A stretch of DNA of 64,000 nucleotides from Oceanimonas doudoroffii (GTDB lineage: Bacteria; Pseudomonadota; Gammaproteobacteria; Enterobacterales; Aeromonadaceae). A model generated the notes under the pieces. That model saw only the letters and a program-made list of their open reading frames with translations. It had not been told where the DNA came from and searched no databases. The position numbers and the translations under genes were made by a program. The stretch spans positions 1,240,001 to 1,304,000 of the forward strand of contig NZ_NBIM01000001.1 of assembly GCF_002242685.1 (NCBI RefSeq), given 5' to 3'. Numbering within the stretch: the stretch's first letter is position 1; each line of letters starts with the position of its first letter. Below are positions 27,902 to 36,872 of this stretch, piece by piece.

Positions 27902-29116
27902 TCAAGTATTTTCACCCATACGGGAAAGCCGGGGCTGCAGTCCGCCAATGCCCAGGGCATGGGCCGCCAGCCGACGCTTAAGGGGCATGAGGCCGTCGGT
28001 CAGGGTCAGGCCGAGGGTACGCACTTCCCGCACCAGCGGCAACCGGCTGCCAAATAGCCGCTTCAGCCCTTCCATGCCCGCCAGCATGGTGGCGGCCTCG
28101 GCCTTGCGCCAGCGCTCAAAGGCGCGCAGGCCGGCCAGTTCGCCAATATCCTTGCCCTCGGCGTGACGTGCCAGCAGGGTGTCGGCCAGGGCCGCGGCGT
28201 CCTGCAGGCCCAGGTTGACCCCCTGCCCCGCCAATGGATGTATGGTGTGAGCGGCGTCACCAATCAGCGCCCAGCGCGGGCCGCAAAATTGCTGGCTGTA
28301 GCGGGCCTTGAGCGGAATGGCGGCACGGGGACCCAACACGCGGCACAACCCCAGACGCAGATCAAAAGCAGTGGCCAACCGCTTGTTGAACTCGGCGTCA
28401 CTCAGCGCCAGCAGCGCCTCGGCCCGCGCCGGCGGGCAGGACCAGACAATGGAGCAGCGGTGCGGGTGGGCCAGGGGCAGAAAGGCGAGAATGTCATCGC
28501 CACGAAAGATTTGCCGGGCGCAGCGGCCGTGGGGCTCGTCGGTTTCAATGGTGGCCACCAGGGCGTGATGATCATAATCCCATTCGGTCATGCCCGGCTG
28601 CATCTGCCCGCGCAGCCAGGAGCGGGCGCCGTCCGCTCCCACCAGCAGCCGGCCGGTAATGGGGGTACCATTGTCCAGCAGCACAAAGGCACCGCCATCG
28701 CTGGCCGACACGGTCGCGGCCCGGGCCGGCAGGTGCAGGCTGATGTGCGGGCTGAGCCGCGCCTGCTCCAGCAGGTGGTGCTGCAGCAGCCGGTTTTCCA
28801 CAATATGACCCAGGTGGGGCTGATGCATCAGCTCGGCAGAAAAGCCGATGCGGGCCCGGCTTTCGGCTTCCCACACTTCCATTTCGGTATAGGGGCCGAG
28901 CCGGTCGCTGTTACCCGGCCAGGCATTCAGTTGCTCAAGCAGGGTCTGGGACGCCAGGTTAATGGCACTGACCCGGTTGTCGGCGATATCGCCAAAGTCG
29001 GAGTCGGGCGTCTGCCCTTCCACTACCGCCACCTTCATGCCGCTTGGCGCCAGCGCCAGCGCCAGGGTAAGCCCCACCATGCCGCCGCCAATAATAATGA
29101 TGTCTGCCGCTTGCAT
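27902..29116 (-). CDS. ubiI: FAD-dependent ubiquinone hydroxylase UbiI (VisC)
   Basis: UbiI performs the C5 hydroxylation in ubiquinone synthesis. The 404-residue flavoprotein has the FAD Rossmann motif IIIGGGMVGLTLALAL at the N-terminus and the second FAD motif LIGDAAHTIHPLAGQGVNLG near residue 280. Three bases separate it from ubiH, and it is the last gene of ygfB-ubiH-ubiI. UbiF is a close relative; the operon position supports UbiI. Confidence 0.93.
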   Translation of the reverse strand: MQAADIIIIGGGMVGLTLALALAPSGMKVAVVEGQTPDSDFGDIADNRVSAINLASQTLLEQLNAWPGNSDRLGPYTEMEVWEAESRARIGFSAELMHQPHLGHIVENRLLQHHLLEQARLSPHISLHLPARAATVSASDGGAFVLLDNGTPITGRLLVGADGARSWLRGQMQPGMTEWDYDHHALVATIETDEPHGRCARQIFRGDDILAFLPLAHPHRCSIVWSCPPARAEALLALSDAEFNKRLATAFDLRLGLCRVLGPRAAIPLKARYSQQFCGPRWALIGDAAHTIHPLAGQGVNLGLQDAAALADTLLARHAEGKDIGELAGLRAFERWRKAEAATMLAGMEGLKRLFGSRLPLVREVRTLGLTLTDGLMPLKRRLAAHALGIGGLQPRLSRMGENT

Positions 29117-29119
29117 CGA

Positions 29120-30310
29120 TTACCTCTTGCCCATGGCCCGCCAGGCCAGTTGACTCTTTAACGGGGCACAGGCGGCCATGGCCGACAACCCCAGATTGCG
29201 TCCGGCGGCGAGCACCGGGTTGTTGTTGGAAAACAGCAGTGCCAGCGCCGTGGTAAAATTCACCATGCCGGCCTGATCCGGCAGCCGCGCCCGGCCATAG
29301 TCACTCAGCACGCCATGACTGCCGATGTCCCGCCCTTCTGCCAGGGCCTGACTCACCCTGTCGGTCAGGGTGGCCACATCCCGCAGTCCAAGGTTAAAGC
29401 CCTGGCCGGCAATGGGGTGCAGCAGGTGGGCGGCGTTGCCCAACAGCACCACGCGGTGATGCCAAGGCTTGGGCGCTTCGTCCAGCACCAGCGGGTAACA
29501 GTGGCGCTTGCCGGTGCGGGTGAGTCTGCCCAGGCGGTAGCCAAACTGCCGCTGCAGGGTGGACAGAAAGGCATTGTCCTCCATCGCCATCAGTCGTTCG
29601 GCCCGCCCGGGGCTGATGCACCATACCAGGGAGCTGCGCCCCTCACTCATGGGCAGCAGCGCCAGCGGGCCTTCCGGGGTAAAGCGCTCAAAGGCACGGC
29701 CCAAATGCGGCTCGGCGGTGGCGATATTGGCAATGATGGCGCTCTGGTGGTAATCCAGCTGGCGGCGTGGCACGCCGAGCTGCTGGCCAACCAGGGAACG
29801 GTTGCCGTCGGCGGCCGCCAGCAGGCTGGTGGAAAACGCCGCGCCGCCCTCGAGCGCTATGGTCACGCGCTCGGGATGCTGTTCAAAACGAATGATGCGA
29901 TCGGGGCAGAACAGGGTGATGTTCTCACAGGCCGTCAGCCGCCGGTGCAGCTCACTGCCCACCGGCTGCAGCTCCACCACCTGGCCGAGGGCGGGCACGC
30001 CGTATTCCGCTGCGTGCATGGCCACCCGGCCAAAGTGACCCTGATCGGACACCTGAATATGGGTAATGGGGGTCGCCAGGGGCGCCAGCGCCGGCCAGAT
30101 CCCCAGCCGTTGCAGCAGGGTCTGGCTGTGCCAGGCCAGGGCAATGCTGCGGGCATCAAAGCCTGGATGGCGGTCGTGCTCGGGGCGCACGGCCTCGATC
30201 ACTGCCACGGAAAGCCGGCCGCCATCGGGCCGGCGCAGCCCGGCCAGGCCCAGCGCCAGCACGGCCCCGGCCATGCCGGCGCCGTTGATTACCACGTCGT
30301 AATGGGTCAT
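29120..30310 (-). CDS. ubiH: 2-octaprenyl-6-methoxyphenol hydroxylase UbiH
   Basis: UbiH hydroxylates C1 of the ubiquinone precursor. The 396-residue protein has VVINGAGMAGAVLALGLAG at the N-terminus and LLGNAAHLLHPIAGQGFNLG, including the Asn that distinguishes UbiH from relatives with Asp. The start at 30310 gives MTHYDVVINGAG; the upstream in-frame extension overlaps ygfB. In E. coli pepP lies between ygfB and ubiH; here only 25 bases separate them. Confidence 0.94.
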   Translation of the reverse strand: MTHYDVVINGAGMAGAVLALGLAGLRRPDGGRLSVAVIEAVRPEHDRHPGFDARSIALAWHSQTLLQRLGIWPALAPLATPITHIQVSDQGHFGRVAMHAAEYGVPALGQVVELQPVGSELHRRLTACENITLFCPDRIIRFEQHPERVTIALEGGAAFSTSLLAAADGNRSLVGQQLGVPRRQLDYHQSAIIANIATAEPHLGRAFERFTPEGPLALLPMSEGRSSLVWCISPGRAERLMAMEDNAFLSTLQRQFGYRLGRLTRTGKRHCYPLVLDEAPKPWHHRVVLLGNAAHLLHPIAGQGFNLGLRDVATLTDRVSQALAEGRDIGSHGVLSDYGRARLPDQAGMVNFTTALALLFSNNNPVLAAGRNLGLSAMAACAPLKSQLAWRAMGKR

Positions 30311-30335
30311 TGCGGTTGTGTGTTGTCGTGCTAAA

Positions 30336-30905
30336 TCAGTGCAGGGTTGGACGCTCGGGCACCGGGCGGCCCTTGCCGAATTCTTCAAAGGCCATGGTGG
30401 CACCGAGCTTGAGGTGTTCGTAGAGCACCACAAAGGCGGCTTCACTTTCTTCGTCTTCCTGCTCGAACTCGCCGGAAACCTGAGTGATGCTGCTGATGTC
30501 CTGGATCATCTCCTGCAGCTCGGGAGAGGCCTTGTTCAGCTCCTGCTGAACCACGCCAAAACCGGCCAGAAAGGCGCCGGCCCATTCCATCATGGCGTCG
30601 AGCCGGTCGTCGAGGGGCTCTTCGTCGGCGGGCAGCAACAGCTCAAACCGGCTTTGCTCCAGCAGATCGTCAAACACTCGGTTAAACAGCAGATTCACCG
30701 CCTTTTTCAGTTCGGCGGGCAGGCCAAAGCCATCGTTGAGCAGATCGTTGAAATGTTGCTGCCAGCGGGCGTCGTCCCGGGCCATGCCACCGCAGACAAG
30801 GCCACAAATCACGCCGTGAACTTCGGCGGCGGTCACCACCATGTTGTGCTGTTCCAGCAATGTGGTGAAGGCATCAAAGTTAAGGCGGGCGTTATCGTTC
30901 ATCAT
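30336..30905 (-). CDS. ygfB: UPF0149 family protein YgfB
   Basis: A 189-residue helical protein of the YgfB/YecA family, with HGVICGLVCGGMARDD and EWAGAFLAGFGVV as conserved motifs. Function in most bacteria is unknown; in Pseudomonas a homologue affects antibiotic tolerance through gene regulation. It lacks the C-terminal SEC-C metal motif of YecA. It starts back to back with zapA, as in E. coli. Confidence 0.93.
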   Translation of the reverse strand: MMNDNARLNFDAFTTLLEQHNMVVTAAEVHGVICGLVCGGMARDDARWQQHFNDLLNDGFGLPAELKKAVNLLFNRVFDDLLEQSRFELLLPADEEPLDDRLDAMMEWAGAFLAGFGVVQQELNKASPELQEMIQDISSITQVSGEFEQEDEESEAAFVVLYEHLKLGATMAFEEFGKGRPVPERPTLH

Positions 30906-31043
30906 TTACTCGAAAGTGGTGCTGAATTACCGCAGATCCTAGCACCGTCGCTCATTGCAGACCAGCAACCCCTTGAAAGTTCTGATACGCCACTATATAT
31001 TCGCGGGACTTTCATTGCTCATTGCAAGCCACCTGAGGACCAC

Positions 31044-31343
31044 ATGACCACAGCGGCAATCGACATCGTAATTCTCGGGCGCCCATACAAGGTGGCCTGT
31101 CCTGCCGGGCAGGAAGAGGCATTGCATCGGGCGGCCGACATGCTCAACGAGCGCATTCGCAAGTTTCGCGAAAGCGGCAAGTCCGCATCCAATGAGCAAA
31201 TCGCCATTATGCTGGCGCTGAATGTCTGCCACGAGCTTGAGCTTGAAAAGGACAAGAATCATCAATATGCTGACGCCATGGACAGACGCATCAAGATGCT
31301 TCAACACACCATTGAAGAGGCCCTCGCCAGCAAGGTAAACTGA
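31044..31343 (+). CDS. zapA: cell division protein ZapA
   Basis: ZapA crosslinks FtsZ filaments at the division ring. The 99-residue protein has the N-terminal globular part TTAAIDIVILGRPYKVACP and a long C-terminal coiled coil (MDRRIKMLQHTIEEAL). The ATG at 31044 is behind GAGGACC; the frame is open far upstream but only this start gives the family protein. It is followed directly by the 6S RNA, as in E. coli. Confidence 0.95.
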   Translation: MTTAAIDIVILGRPYKVACPAGQEEALHRAADMLNERIRKFRESGKSASNEQIAIMLALNVCHELELEKDKNHQYADAMDRRIKMLQHTIEEALASKVN

Positions 31344-31362
31344 GCCTGTTCCGACAATTTGT

Positions 31363-31545
31363 TTTTCCCTGGGGTGTTCGTCAGTGAGTGGCGTCCCTGA
31401 GCCGATATCAACAGCACAGGAATCCCGCGTTGCTCGCTATTGAGCATGCTCGGCCTCGACCGAGACGCCTGCGGCGGGTACCGGGCTTCCGCCTTGAACC
31501 GACGGGTTCAAGGACTAACACTCGCAACGGCACTCTGGGGACCCC
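31363..31545 (+). ncRNA. ssrS: 6S RNA (SsrS)
   Basis: 6S RNA binds the housekeeping RNA polymerase by mimicking an open promoter and lowers transcription in stationary phase. The stretch between zapA and the next gene contains the conserved blocks TCCCTGAGCCGATAT, GAGCATGCTCGG, CCTTGAACCGACGGGTTCA (a hairpin) and closing arms CCCTGGGGTGTTCG and CGGCACTCTGGGGA that pair with each other. Length of about 183 and location match E. coli ssrS. The ends are placed by comparison and may be off by a few bases. Confidence 0.93.
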
Positions 31546-31565
31546 TCATTACTTTCGGCCTTGTC

Positions 31566-31799
31566 ATGACCCAGCAACAACCCAACAATCCCCTGCACGG
31601 CATTACCCTTGAAGCCCTGCTGACCGAGCTGGTAGAAAAATACGGCTGGGACGAGCTGGCCCGCCGGGTCAATATCAACTGCTTCAAGAACGATCCCAGC
31701 ATCAAATCGAGCCTGAAGTTTCTGCGCCGCACGCCCTGGGCCCGCACTCAGGTGGAAGAGCTTTACCTGCGTCTCAAAAACAGTCCCTGGCATCGCTGA
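31566..31799 (+). CDS. VF530-family small DNA-binding protein
   Basis: A 77-residue protein with the VF530 (DUF2132) signature [34 protein letters not shown] and [14 protein letters not shown]. Family members are thought to bind DNA, on structural grounds, and no pathway is known. The ATG at 31566 is 20 bases after the 3' end of 6S RNA; upstream in-frame ATGs would overlap 6S RNA. It lies between ssrS and fau, which are adjacent in E. coli. Confidence 0.85.
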   Translation: MTQQQPNNPLHGITLEALLTELVEKYGWDELARRVNINCFKNDPSIKSSLKFLRRTPWARTQVEELYLRLKNSPWHR

Positions 31800-31864
31800 C
31801 CCTTTGCCTCGCACCCGGTATTGGGAATAAGCTCGGCACATTCTCGTTTTCAATGGAATGAGCC

Positions 31865-32443
31865 ATGTCAGAACGCCATATCATCCGTCAGCAGATCAGA
31901 AACGCCCGTCGCCGGCTGAGCCATGCCGAACAGCAGGCCGCCGCCCATGCCATTGTGGACCGGGTGGCCGACACGCCACACCTGGCCCAGGCCGGCAAGG
32001 TGGCACTGTATCTTGCCAATGACGGCGAGCTCGACCCCCACCCGCTGATCGATTGGTACTGGTCCCAGGGCACCCAGGTATATCTACCGGTGCTGCACCC
32101 CTTCAGCCCCGGGCACCTGATGTTTTTGCGCTATGATCCCGACGCGCGCCTGGTGGCCAACCGCTTCGGCATTCCCGAGCCCCGCCTCGATATTCGCCTG
32201 CTGTTGCCCAAAAATGAACTCGACGTGATTTACACCCCCCTGGTGGCCTTTGATGCCACCGGTAACCGCATTGGCATGGGAGGCGGTTTTTACGACCGCA
32301 CCCTGGCGGGCTGGCATCAAGGACAGGGCCCGCGCCCGGTGGGCCTGGCCCACGACTGCCAGCAGCTGCCCGCCATTCCCACCGATCACTGGGACGTCCC
32401 CCTGCCCGAGCTGCTCACCCCGGCCCGGCACTGGCGCTGGTAA
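31865..32443 (+). CDS. fau: 5-formyltetrahydrofolate cyclo-ligase
   Basis: This enzyme (YgfA/Fau) converts 5-formyl-THF to 5,10-methenyl-THF with ATP. The 192-residue protein has RQQIRNARRRLS at the N-terminus and the ATP-binding loop GNRIGMGGGFYDRTLAGW, which is diagnostic. Position near 6S RNA is conserved. In E. coli ssrS and ygfA share a transcript; here a small gene is in between. Confidence 0.94.
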   Translation: MSERHIIRQQIRNARRRLSHAEQQAAAHAIVDRVADTPHLAQAGKVALYLANDGELDPHPLIDWYWSQGTQVYLPVLHPFSPGHLMFLRYDPDARLVANRFGIPEPRLDIRLLLPKNELDVIYTPLVAFDATGNRIGMGGGFYDRTLAGWHQGQGPRPVGLAHDCQQLPAIPTDHWDVPLPELLTPARHWRW

Positions 32444-32476
32444 AAGCCCTGCCGGTATTTTATTACTGCTGCAGAC

Positions 32477-32560
32477 CGTAGGTTGAAATGAGTGTAGCGA
32501 ATTCCAACATTCCGCCGCCGGTTGTTTGTTGCGATTCGCTTCGCTCATCGGCAACCTACG
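32477..32560. repeat. 84-bp palindromic repeat, copy 1 (inverted)
   Basis: The element begins CGTAGGTTG and ends CAACCTACG, with inner arms around ATGAG, GCGAAT and CCAACA. Read as the reverse complement it matches copies 2 and 3. It lies between fau and rpiA. It can fold into one long hairpin. No coding capacity. Confidence 0.85.
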
Positions 32561-32652
32561 CTGTCCTACCTGTCACTCAGCAAACACAAGCCATGCAACC
32601 GGGGCCGGCTTTGCTATAATGCGCGGCACTTTTGCAGGAGAACAGCACAGCC

Positions 32653-33312
32653 ATGACACAAGACGAAATGAAAAAGGCCGCCGGCTGGGCGGCGCTGGAG
32701 TTCGTGACCCCGGGCAGCATTGTTGGTGTGGGCACCGGCTCCACCGTCAATCACTTTATCGATGCCCTCGGCTCCATCAAGGATCAAATCAAGGGCGCGG
32801 TATCCAGCTCCGAGGCCTCCACCGCCCGGCTGAAGGATCTGGGCATTCCGGTGTTTGATCTCAACGACATCAGCGAGCTCAACGTCTATGTGGATGGCGC
32901 CGATGAAATCGACGGCTCCATGGCCATGGTCAAGGGCGGCGGCGCGGCCCTGACCCGGGAAAAAATCGTGGCCGCCGTGGCCGACAAGTTCGTGTGCATT
33001 GTTGATGGTACCAAGACCGTCGAGGTGTTGGGCACCTTTCCGCTGCCGGTGGAAGTGATCCCCATGGCCCGGGAATACGTGGCCCGGGAGCTGCGCAAGC
33101 TGGGCGGCCGGCCGGTATACCGGGACGGTGTGGTCACCGACAATGGCAACCACATACTGGACGTACACGGCCTGGCCATTACCGAGCCCAAGGTGCTGGA
33201 AACCCGTATTAACGCCATTGTGGGCGTCGTGACCAACGGGCTGTTTGCCGAACGCGGTGCCGACGTGCTGCTGATTGGCACCCCCGACGGCGTGGTGCGC
33301 CAGGGCGGCTGA
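32653..33312 (+). CDS. rpiA: ribose-5-phosphate isomerase A
   Basis: RpiA interconverts ribose 5-phosphate and ribulose 5-phosphate in the pentose phosphate pathway. The 219-residue protein keeps [10 protein letters not shown], the catalytic DGADEID (Asp81, Asp84), Lys94 in [11 protein letters not shown] and Glu103, at the same positions as E. coli. The ATG at 32653 gives [12 protein letters not shown]; an upstream in-frame start at 32632 lies in the ribosome binding site. It is flanked by two copies of the 84-bp repeat in opposite orientations. Confidence 0.97.
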   Translation: MTQDEMKKAAGWAALEFVTPGSIVGVGTGSTVNHFIDALGSIKDQIKGAVSSSEASTARLKDLGIPVFDLNDISELNVYVDGADEIDGSMAMVKGGGAALTREKIVAAVADKFVCIVDGTKTVEVLGTFPLPVEVIPMAREYVARELRKLGGRPVYRDGVVTDNGNHILDVHGLAITEPKVLETRINAIVGVVTNGLFAERGADVLLIGTPDGVVRQGG

Positions 33313-33332
33313 TATCACTGCTCAACCCAAAC

Positions 33333-33416
33333 CGTAGGTTGCCGATGAACGAAGTGAATCGCAACACAGGCAGACGCCTGCCAAATGTTGGAATTCGTTC
33401 CTCATTCCAACCTACG
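33333..33416. repeat. 84-bp palindromic repeat, copy 2
   Basis: Starts CGTAGGTTGCCGATGA and ends CATTCCAACCTACG; the same 84-base length as the other copies. It lies between the convergent genes rpiA and modC, where the long hairpin could act as a two-way transcription stop. Confidence 0.85.
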
Positions 33417-33453
33417 GACTGGATCTTCGCGTCGCGGAGATGACAGCCAATAT

Positions 33454-34503
33454 TCAGTTCACCAGGGCCACCGCCTTGATCAGGGCATAACACGCCATGC
33501 CCTGATGCAGCCCCAGCTGCCCCGCCGACCAGGCGGATACCTCGGCCAGCAATCGCTGGCCGCCATCAAGCTTCCCGTCCACCAGTACCCTGCCCTCACC
33601 CAGCTGATGCAGCACCACCAGCCTAAGCGGCAACTGGTTCAGTATCGATACCCCTGCCACCGGCGCCAGCGCCAGGCTCACATCCGAGGCCTGAATGCGC
33701 ACTCGGGCCCGTTCACCTCCCTGCCGGCGGGCATGCACCAGCCACAGGGTCTGACCGTTAAAGGCAAAGGGTGTTCGGCCATCCTCCAGCTCGGCTTCCA
33801 GCGTGCCTTCTAGTATGCTGGCCGCCCCCTGCTCCACAAACAGCGTCGAATCGGGACGGGCCATGGCCTGCTGCAATGGCTCAACCTGGGTGGTGCGGCC
33901 GCGCGCCATAAAGATCACCCGATCCGCCAGCCGTTCCACTTCGTCCGGAGCATGGGTGACATAAAACACCGGTACTCCGGCCCGGGCCGACAGTCCCTCA
34001 ATCCAGGGCAAAATCTCCCGTTTGGCCTGAGTGTCCAGGGCCGACAGGGGTTCATCCAGCAATAATAACCGGGGCGCCGTCAGCAGGGCCCGGCCAATGG
34101 CCACCCGTTGACGCTGGCCGCCGGAGAGTGAGGCCGCCCCCTGCGCCAGCAGGTGCGACAGTCCCAGCCAGCCCACCACTTCGTTTACATTGGGTCTGGT
34201 GATGCCTTTGGGCAGCCGGCGCCAGCCATAGAGCAGGTTGTCGCGCACCGACAGGTGGTTAAACAGGCTGGCCTCCTGAAATACGTAGCCAAAGCGGCGC
34301 CGGTGCACCGGCAGACCATGCAGGCTCTCGCCGTTCAGCCACAACTCGCCATCGGCCCGCTCCAGCCCGGCCAGGCAGCGCAGCAGCGTGGTCTTGCCAC
34401 AACCGGACGGGCCAAATAATGCGGTAACCCCAGTTGATGGCTGCTCAAAGGCGGCGTCGAGGCAAAATCCGGGGCGCACCAGCTTAAACCGAGCGCTGAT
34501 CAT
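33454..34503 (-). CDS. modC: molybdate ABC transporter ATP-binding protein ModC
   Basis: ModC powers molybdate import. The 349-residue protein has Walker A GPSGCGKTT at residues 31-39, signature LSGGQRQRVAIGRALL, Walker B LLLLDEPLSALD, and a C-terminal MOP domain (about residues 280-345) that binds molybdate. It overlaps modB by four bases. Full family length. Confidence 0.95.
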   Translation of the reverse strand: MISARFKLVRPGFCLDAAFEQPSTGVTALFGPSGCGKTTLLRCLAGLERADGELWLNGESLHGLPVHRRRFGYVFQEASLFNHLSVRDNLLYGWRRLPKGITRPNVNEVVGWLGLSHLLAQGAASLSGGQRQRVAIGRALLTAPRLLLLDEPLSALDTQAKREILPWIEGLSARAGVPVFYVTHAPDEVERLADRVIFMARGRTTQVEPLQQAMARPDSTLFVEQGAASILEGTLEAELEDGRTPFAFNGQTLWLVHARRQGGERARVRIQASDVSLALAPVAGVSILNQLPLRLVVLHQLGEGRVLVDGKLDGGQRLLAEVSAWSAGQLGLHQGMACYALIKAVALVN

Positions 34504-35180
34504 GGGTGCACCACCGAAAAGCGGCGGTTAAGGGCATACACCGCCATCAGAATGCTGAACGACAGCACCAGCAGCAGCGCCGACAGGGTATGGGCCTGAT
34601 CGTATTGCAGCATCTCCACATGATCGTAAATGGCGATGGAAATCACCTGGGTGGCGCCGGGAATATTACCGCCCAGCATCAGCACCACGCCGAACTCCCC
34701 CAGGGTATGGGCAAAGCCGAGCACGATGGCGGTAAGAAAACCGCGCCGGGCCAGGGGCACCGCCACGGTAAGGAACCGGTCCAGGGGTGAAGCCCCGAGG
34801 GTGGCGGCCACCTCCAGCGGACGCCGGCCCATGGCCTCAAAGGCCCCTTGCAGTGGTTGCACCACAAAGGGCAGCGAATAAAACGCCGAGCCAATCACCA
34901 GGCCGGTAAAGGTAAAGGCCAGGCTGCCACCTCCCAGCGCCATGGACAAACCGCCAATCACCCCATGGGGCCCCAGCGCCAGTAGCAGGTAAAAGCCCAG
35001 CACGGTGGGCGGCAACACCAGCGGCAGCGCCACCACCGCCTCGATGACGGTTTTGAGGCGGCTTTGGGTCTGGCTCAGCCACCAGGCCAGGGGCGTGCCC
35101 AGCACCAGCAACACCAGCACGGTGACCCCGGCCAGCCGCAGGGTCAGCCCGAGGGCGGCCATATCCTGAGGCGCCAGCAT
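34500..35180 (-). CDS. modB: molybdate ABC transporter permease ModB
   Basis: The 226-residue inner-membrane permease has five or so hydrophobic segments and the transporter-coupling loop EAMGRRPLEVAATLGASPLDRF with LGFAHTLGEFGVVLMLGG. ModB forms the membrane channel with ModC. It starts right after the modA stop and overlaps modC, so modABC is one transcription unit. Confidence 0.95.
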   Translation of the reverse strand: MLAPQDMAALGLTLRLAGVTVLVLLVLGTPLAWWLSQTQSRLKTVIEAVVALPLVLPPTVLGFYLLLALGPHGVIGGLSMALGGGSLAFTFTGLVIGSAFYSLPFVVQPLQGAFEAMGRRPLEVAATLGASPLDRFLTVAVPLARRGFLTAIVLGFAHTLGEFGVVLMLGGNIPGATQVISIAIYDHVEMLQYDQAHTLSALLLVLSFSILMAVYALNRRFSVVHP

Positions 35181-35927
35181 TTACTGCGCCGCGTCGGTGC
35201 CGTAACCGTAGGCCTGGATCACCGCCAGGCCTGCGGGGGAGCGTAGATAGTCCAGCAGGGCCGTTGCCGCCGGAGTATCGCGCAGCTGTACCGCCTGCTG
35301 CACAATGGGTGCATAACGGTCGGCGGGCACTTCCCACCAGGAGCCGTCGGCAAATTGCCCCTGGCTGAACACCTGGGACTTGGCCACAAAACCCAGATCG
35401 GCATTGCGGCTGTACACATACTGGTAGGTCTGGCCGATGTTTTCGCCCCGCACCATCTTTTTGCTGAAGCGCTCCCACAGCCCCATGCCGGTGAGCACCT
35501 CCTGGGCGGCGCGCCCATAGGGGGCGGTAGCCGGGTTGGCGATGGCCAGAAAACGAAAATCGCCATTGTTGAGTACCGACTGTTCGGCGTCTATCAGCCC
35601 CCGGTCCGGGCTCCACAGCACCAGGGTACCCAGGGCATAGGTAAAACGACTGCCGGGCACGATGGCTGCTTCATGCTCCAGCAGTGCGGGCCGCGCCTCG
35701 TCGGCGGCCAGAAACACATCAAAGGGTGCGCCGTTCTTGATCTGAGCATAGAGCTTGCCGGTAGAGCCGGACGAGATCAGCACGGTATGACCGCTTTGCC
35801 GCTCAAACTGCTCGCTCAGGGTGGTGATGGCATCGAGAAAATTGGCGGCCACCGCCACCCTGACCTCATCGGCCAGGGCCGGCATGGATACGCACAACAG
35901 CAACGTGGCGGAGGAAAGTTTGGGCAT
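35181..35927 (-). CDS. modA: molybdate-binding protein ModA
   Basis: The periplasmic molybdate receptor. The 248-residue precursor has a signal peptide (MPKLSSATLLLCVSMPALA) followed by DEVRVAVAANFLDAI, VLISSGSTGKLYAQI, and GAPFDVFLAADEARP, all family hallmarks. The start at 35927 was chosen for the signal peptide and AAGGACGA upstream; the open frame extends to 36179 but lies in the promoter. Just upstream is a ModE operator. Confidence 0.95.
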   Translation of the reverse strand: MPKLSSATLLLCVSMPALADEVRVAVAANFLDAITTLSEQFERQSGHTVLISSGSTGKLYAQIKNGAPFDVFLAADEARPALLEHEAAIVPGSRFTYALGTLVLWSPDRGLIDAEQSVLNNGDFRFLAIANPATAPYGRAAQEVLTGMGLWERFSKKMVRGENIGQTYQYVYSRNADLGFVAKSQVFSQGQFADGSWWEVPADRYAPIVQQAVQLRDTPAATALLDYLRSPAGLAVIQAYGYGTDAAQ

Positions 35928-35942
35928 CACGAATCGTCCTTT

Positions 35943-35966
35943 GGTTATATAGCCATGTATATAACG
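35943..35966. promoter_or_regulatory. ModE operator
   Basis: GTTATATA (35944-35951) and TATATAAC (35958-35965) are exact inverted repeats with a six-base spacer (GCCATG). This matches the known ModE box (TATATA-centred palindrome with TAACG end). It lies 16 bases before the modA start codon and between modA and modE, so molybdate-bound ModE should repress modABC here. Confidence 0.85.
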
Positions 35967-36051
35967 CAGCAATGTATCGCTATAAAATAAAAAACACAAC
36001 GCTAATGACGTATCATGGCCCCAGGCCCTGCCAACACATGCGAGGAACAAG

Positions 36052-36825
36052 GTGGAACTGGACATATTGCTGAGCCTGCAGCAACAGGGGCGACTGTTTA
36101 TTTCCCCCAAGCGGGTGCGTCTGCTGGAGTGCATTCGTGAGCAGGGCTCCATCAGCCGCGGCGCGCAAGCGGCGGGCATCAGCTACAAGTCGGCCTGGGA
36201 TGCGGTCAAGGACATGAACACCCTGGCCGGCCAGCCCCTGGTGGCCAGCGAAACCGGCGGCAAGGGCGGCGGCGGCGCCCGGCTGACCCCCTATGGCGAA
36301 CGGCTGCTGAAAATCTATGCCCTGCTGGGGCGTATTGAGCGCATGGCGGTAAACGCCCTGCAGGACGAAAGCGCTTCCCTCGACAGCCTGCTGGCGGTGG
36401 TGTCGCGCTTTGGCCTGCAGACCAGTGCCCGCAACCAGTTTTTTGCACAGGTGACATCGGTGGGCCGCCGGGATCTCAGCCATCAGGTCGGCCTGAGGCT
36501 GAATGGTGGCGCCACCCTGCTGGCGGACATTACCGAGCGCAGTTGCCGGCGGCTCGGGCTGATCCCGGGCAAGGAGGTGCTGGCGCTGATCAAGGCCCCC
36601 TGGGTGACCATTGAAACCGGGTCAGGGAAAACCCCCAACCGTCTGGCCGGCACGGTGTCGGCGGTCATGGCCGGTGATCGCTTTAACGAAGTGATGCTGA
36701 CGCTGGATCAGGGCGGCGAAATCTGCGCCCTGCGTCCGATCCATGAAACCCTGCCCGCCCTCGGCGCACGGGCATTTGCCTGCTTTGCCCCGGAGCAGGT
36801 GATCCTGGCCACGCTGGAGCCCTGA
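36052..36825 (+). CDS. modE: molybdate-responsive regulator ModE
   Basis: ModE represses molybdate uptake and activates molybdoenzyme genes when bound to molybdate. The 257-residue protein has an N-terminal winged helix (RLFISPKRVRLLECIREQGS, then SYKSAWDAVKDMN) and two C-terminal MOP-type molybdate-binding domains. It begins with GTG at 36052, supported by GAGGAA upstream and by family alignment. Full length as in E. coli. Confidence 0.94.
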   Translation: MELDILLSLQQQGRLFISPKRVRLLECIREQGSISRGAQAAGISYKSAWDAVKDMNTLAGQPLVASETGGKGGGGARLTPYGERLLKIYALLGRIERMAVNALQDESASLDSLLAVVSRFGLQTSARNQFFAQVTSVGRRDLSHQVGLRLNGGATLLADITERSCRRLGLIPGKEVLALIKAPWVTIETGSGKTPNRLAGTVSAVMAGDRFNEVMLTLDQGGEICALRPIHETLPALGARAFACFAPEQVILATLEP

Positions 36826-36829
36826 TACA

Positions 36830-36849
36830 GGCCCGGCTTCAGCCGGGCC
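36830..36849 (+). terminator. hairpin after modE
   Basis: GGCCCGGCT (36830-36838) pairs with AGCCGGGCC (36841-36849). Very stable stem but no T-run; the neighbouring 84-bp repeat may complete termination. Confidence 0.5.
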
Positions 36850-36872
36850 AGCTTGTAGCATGTGGCAAGAGG

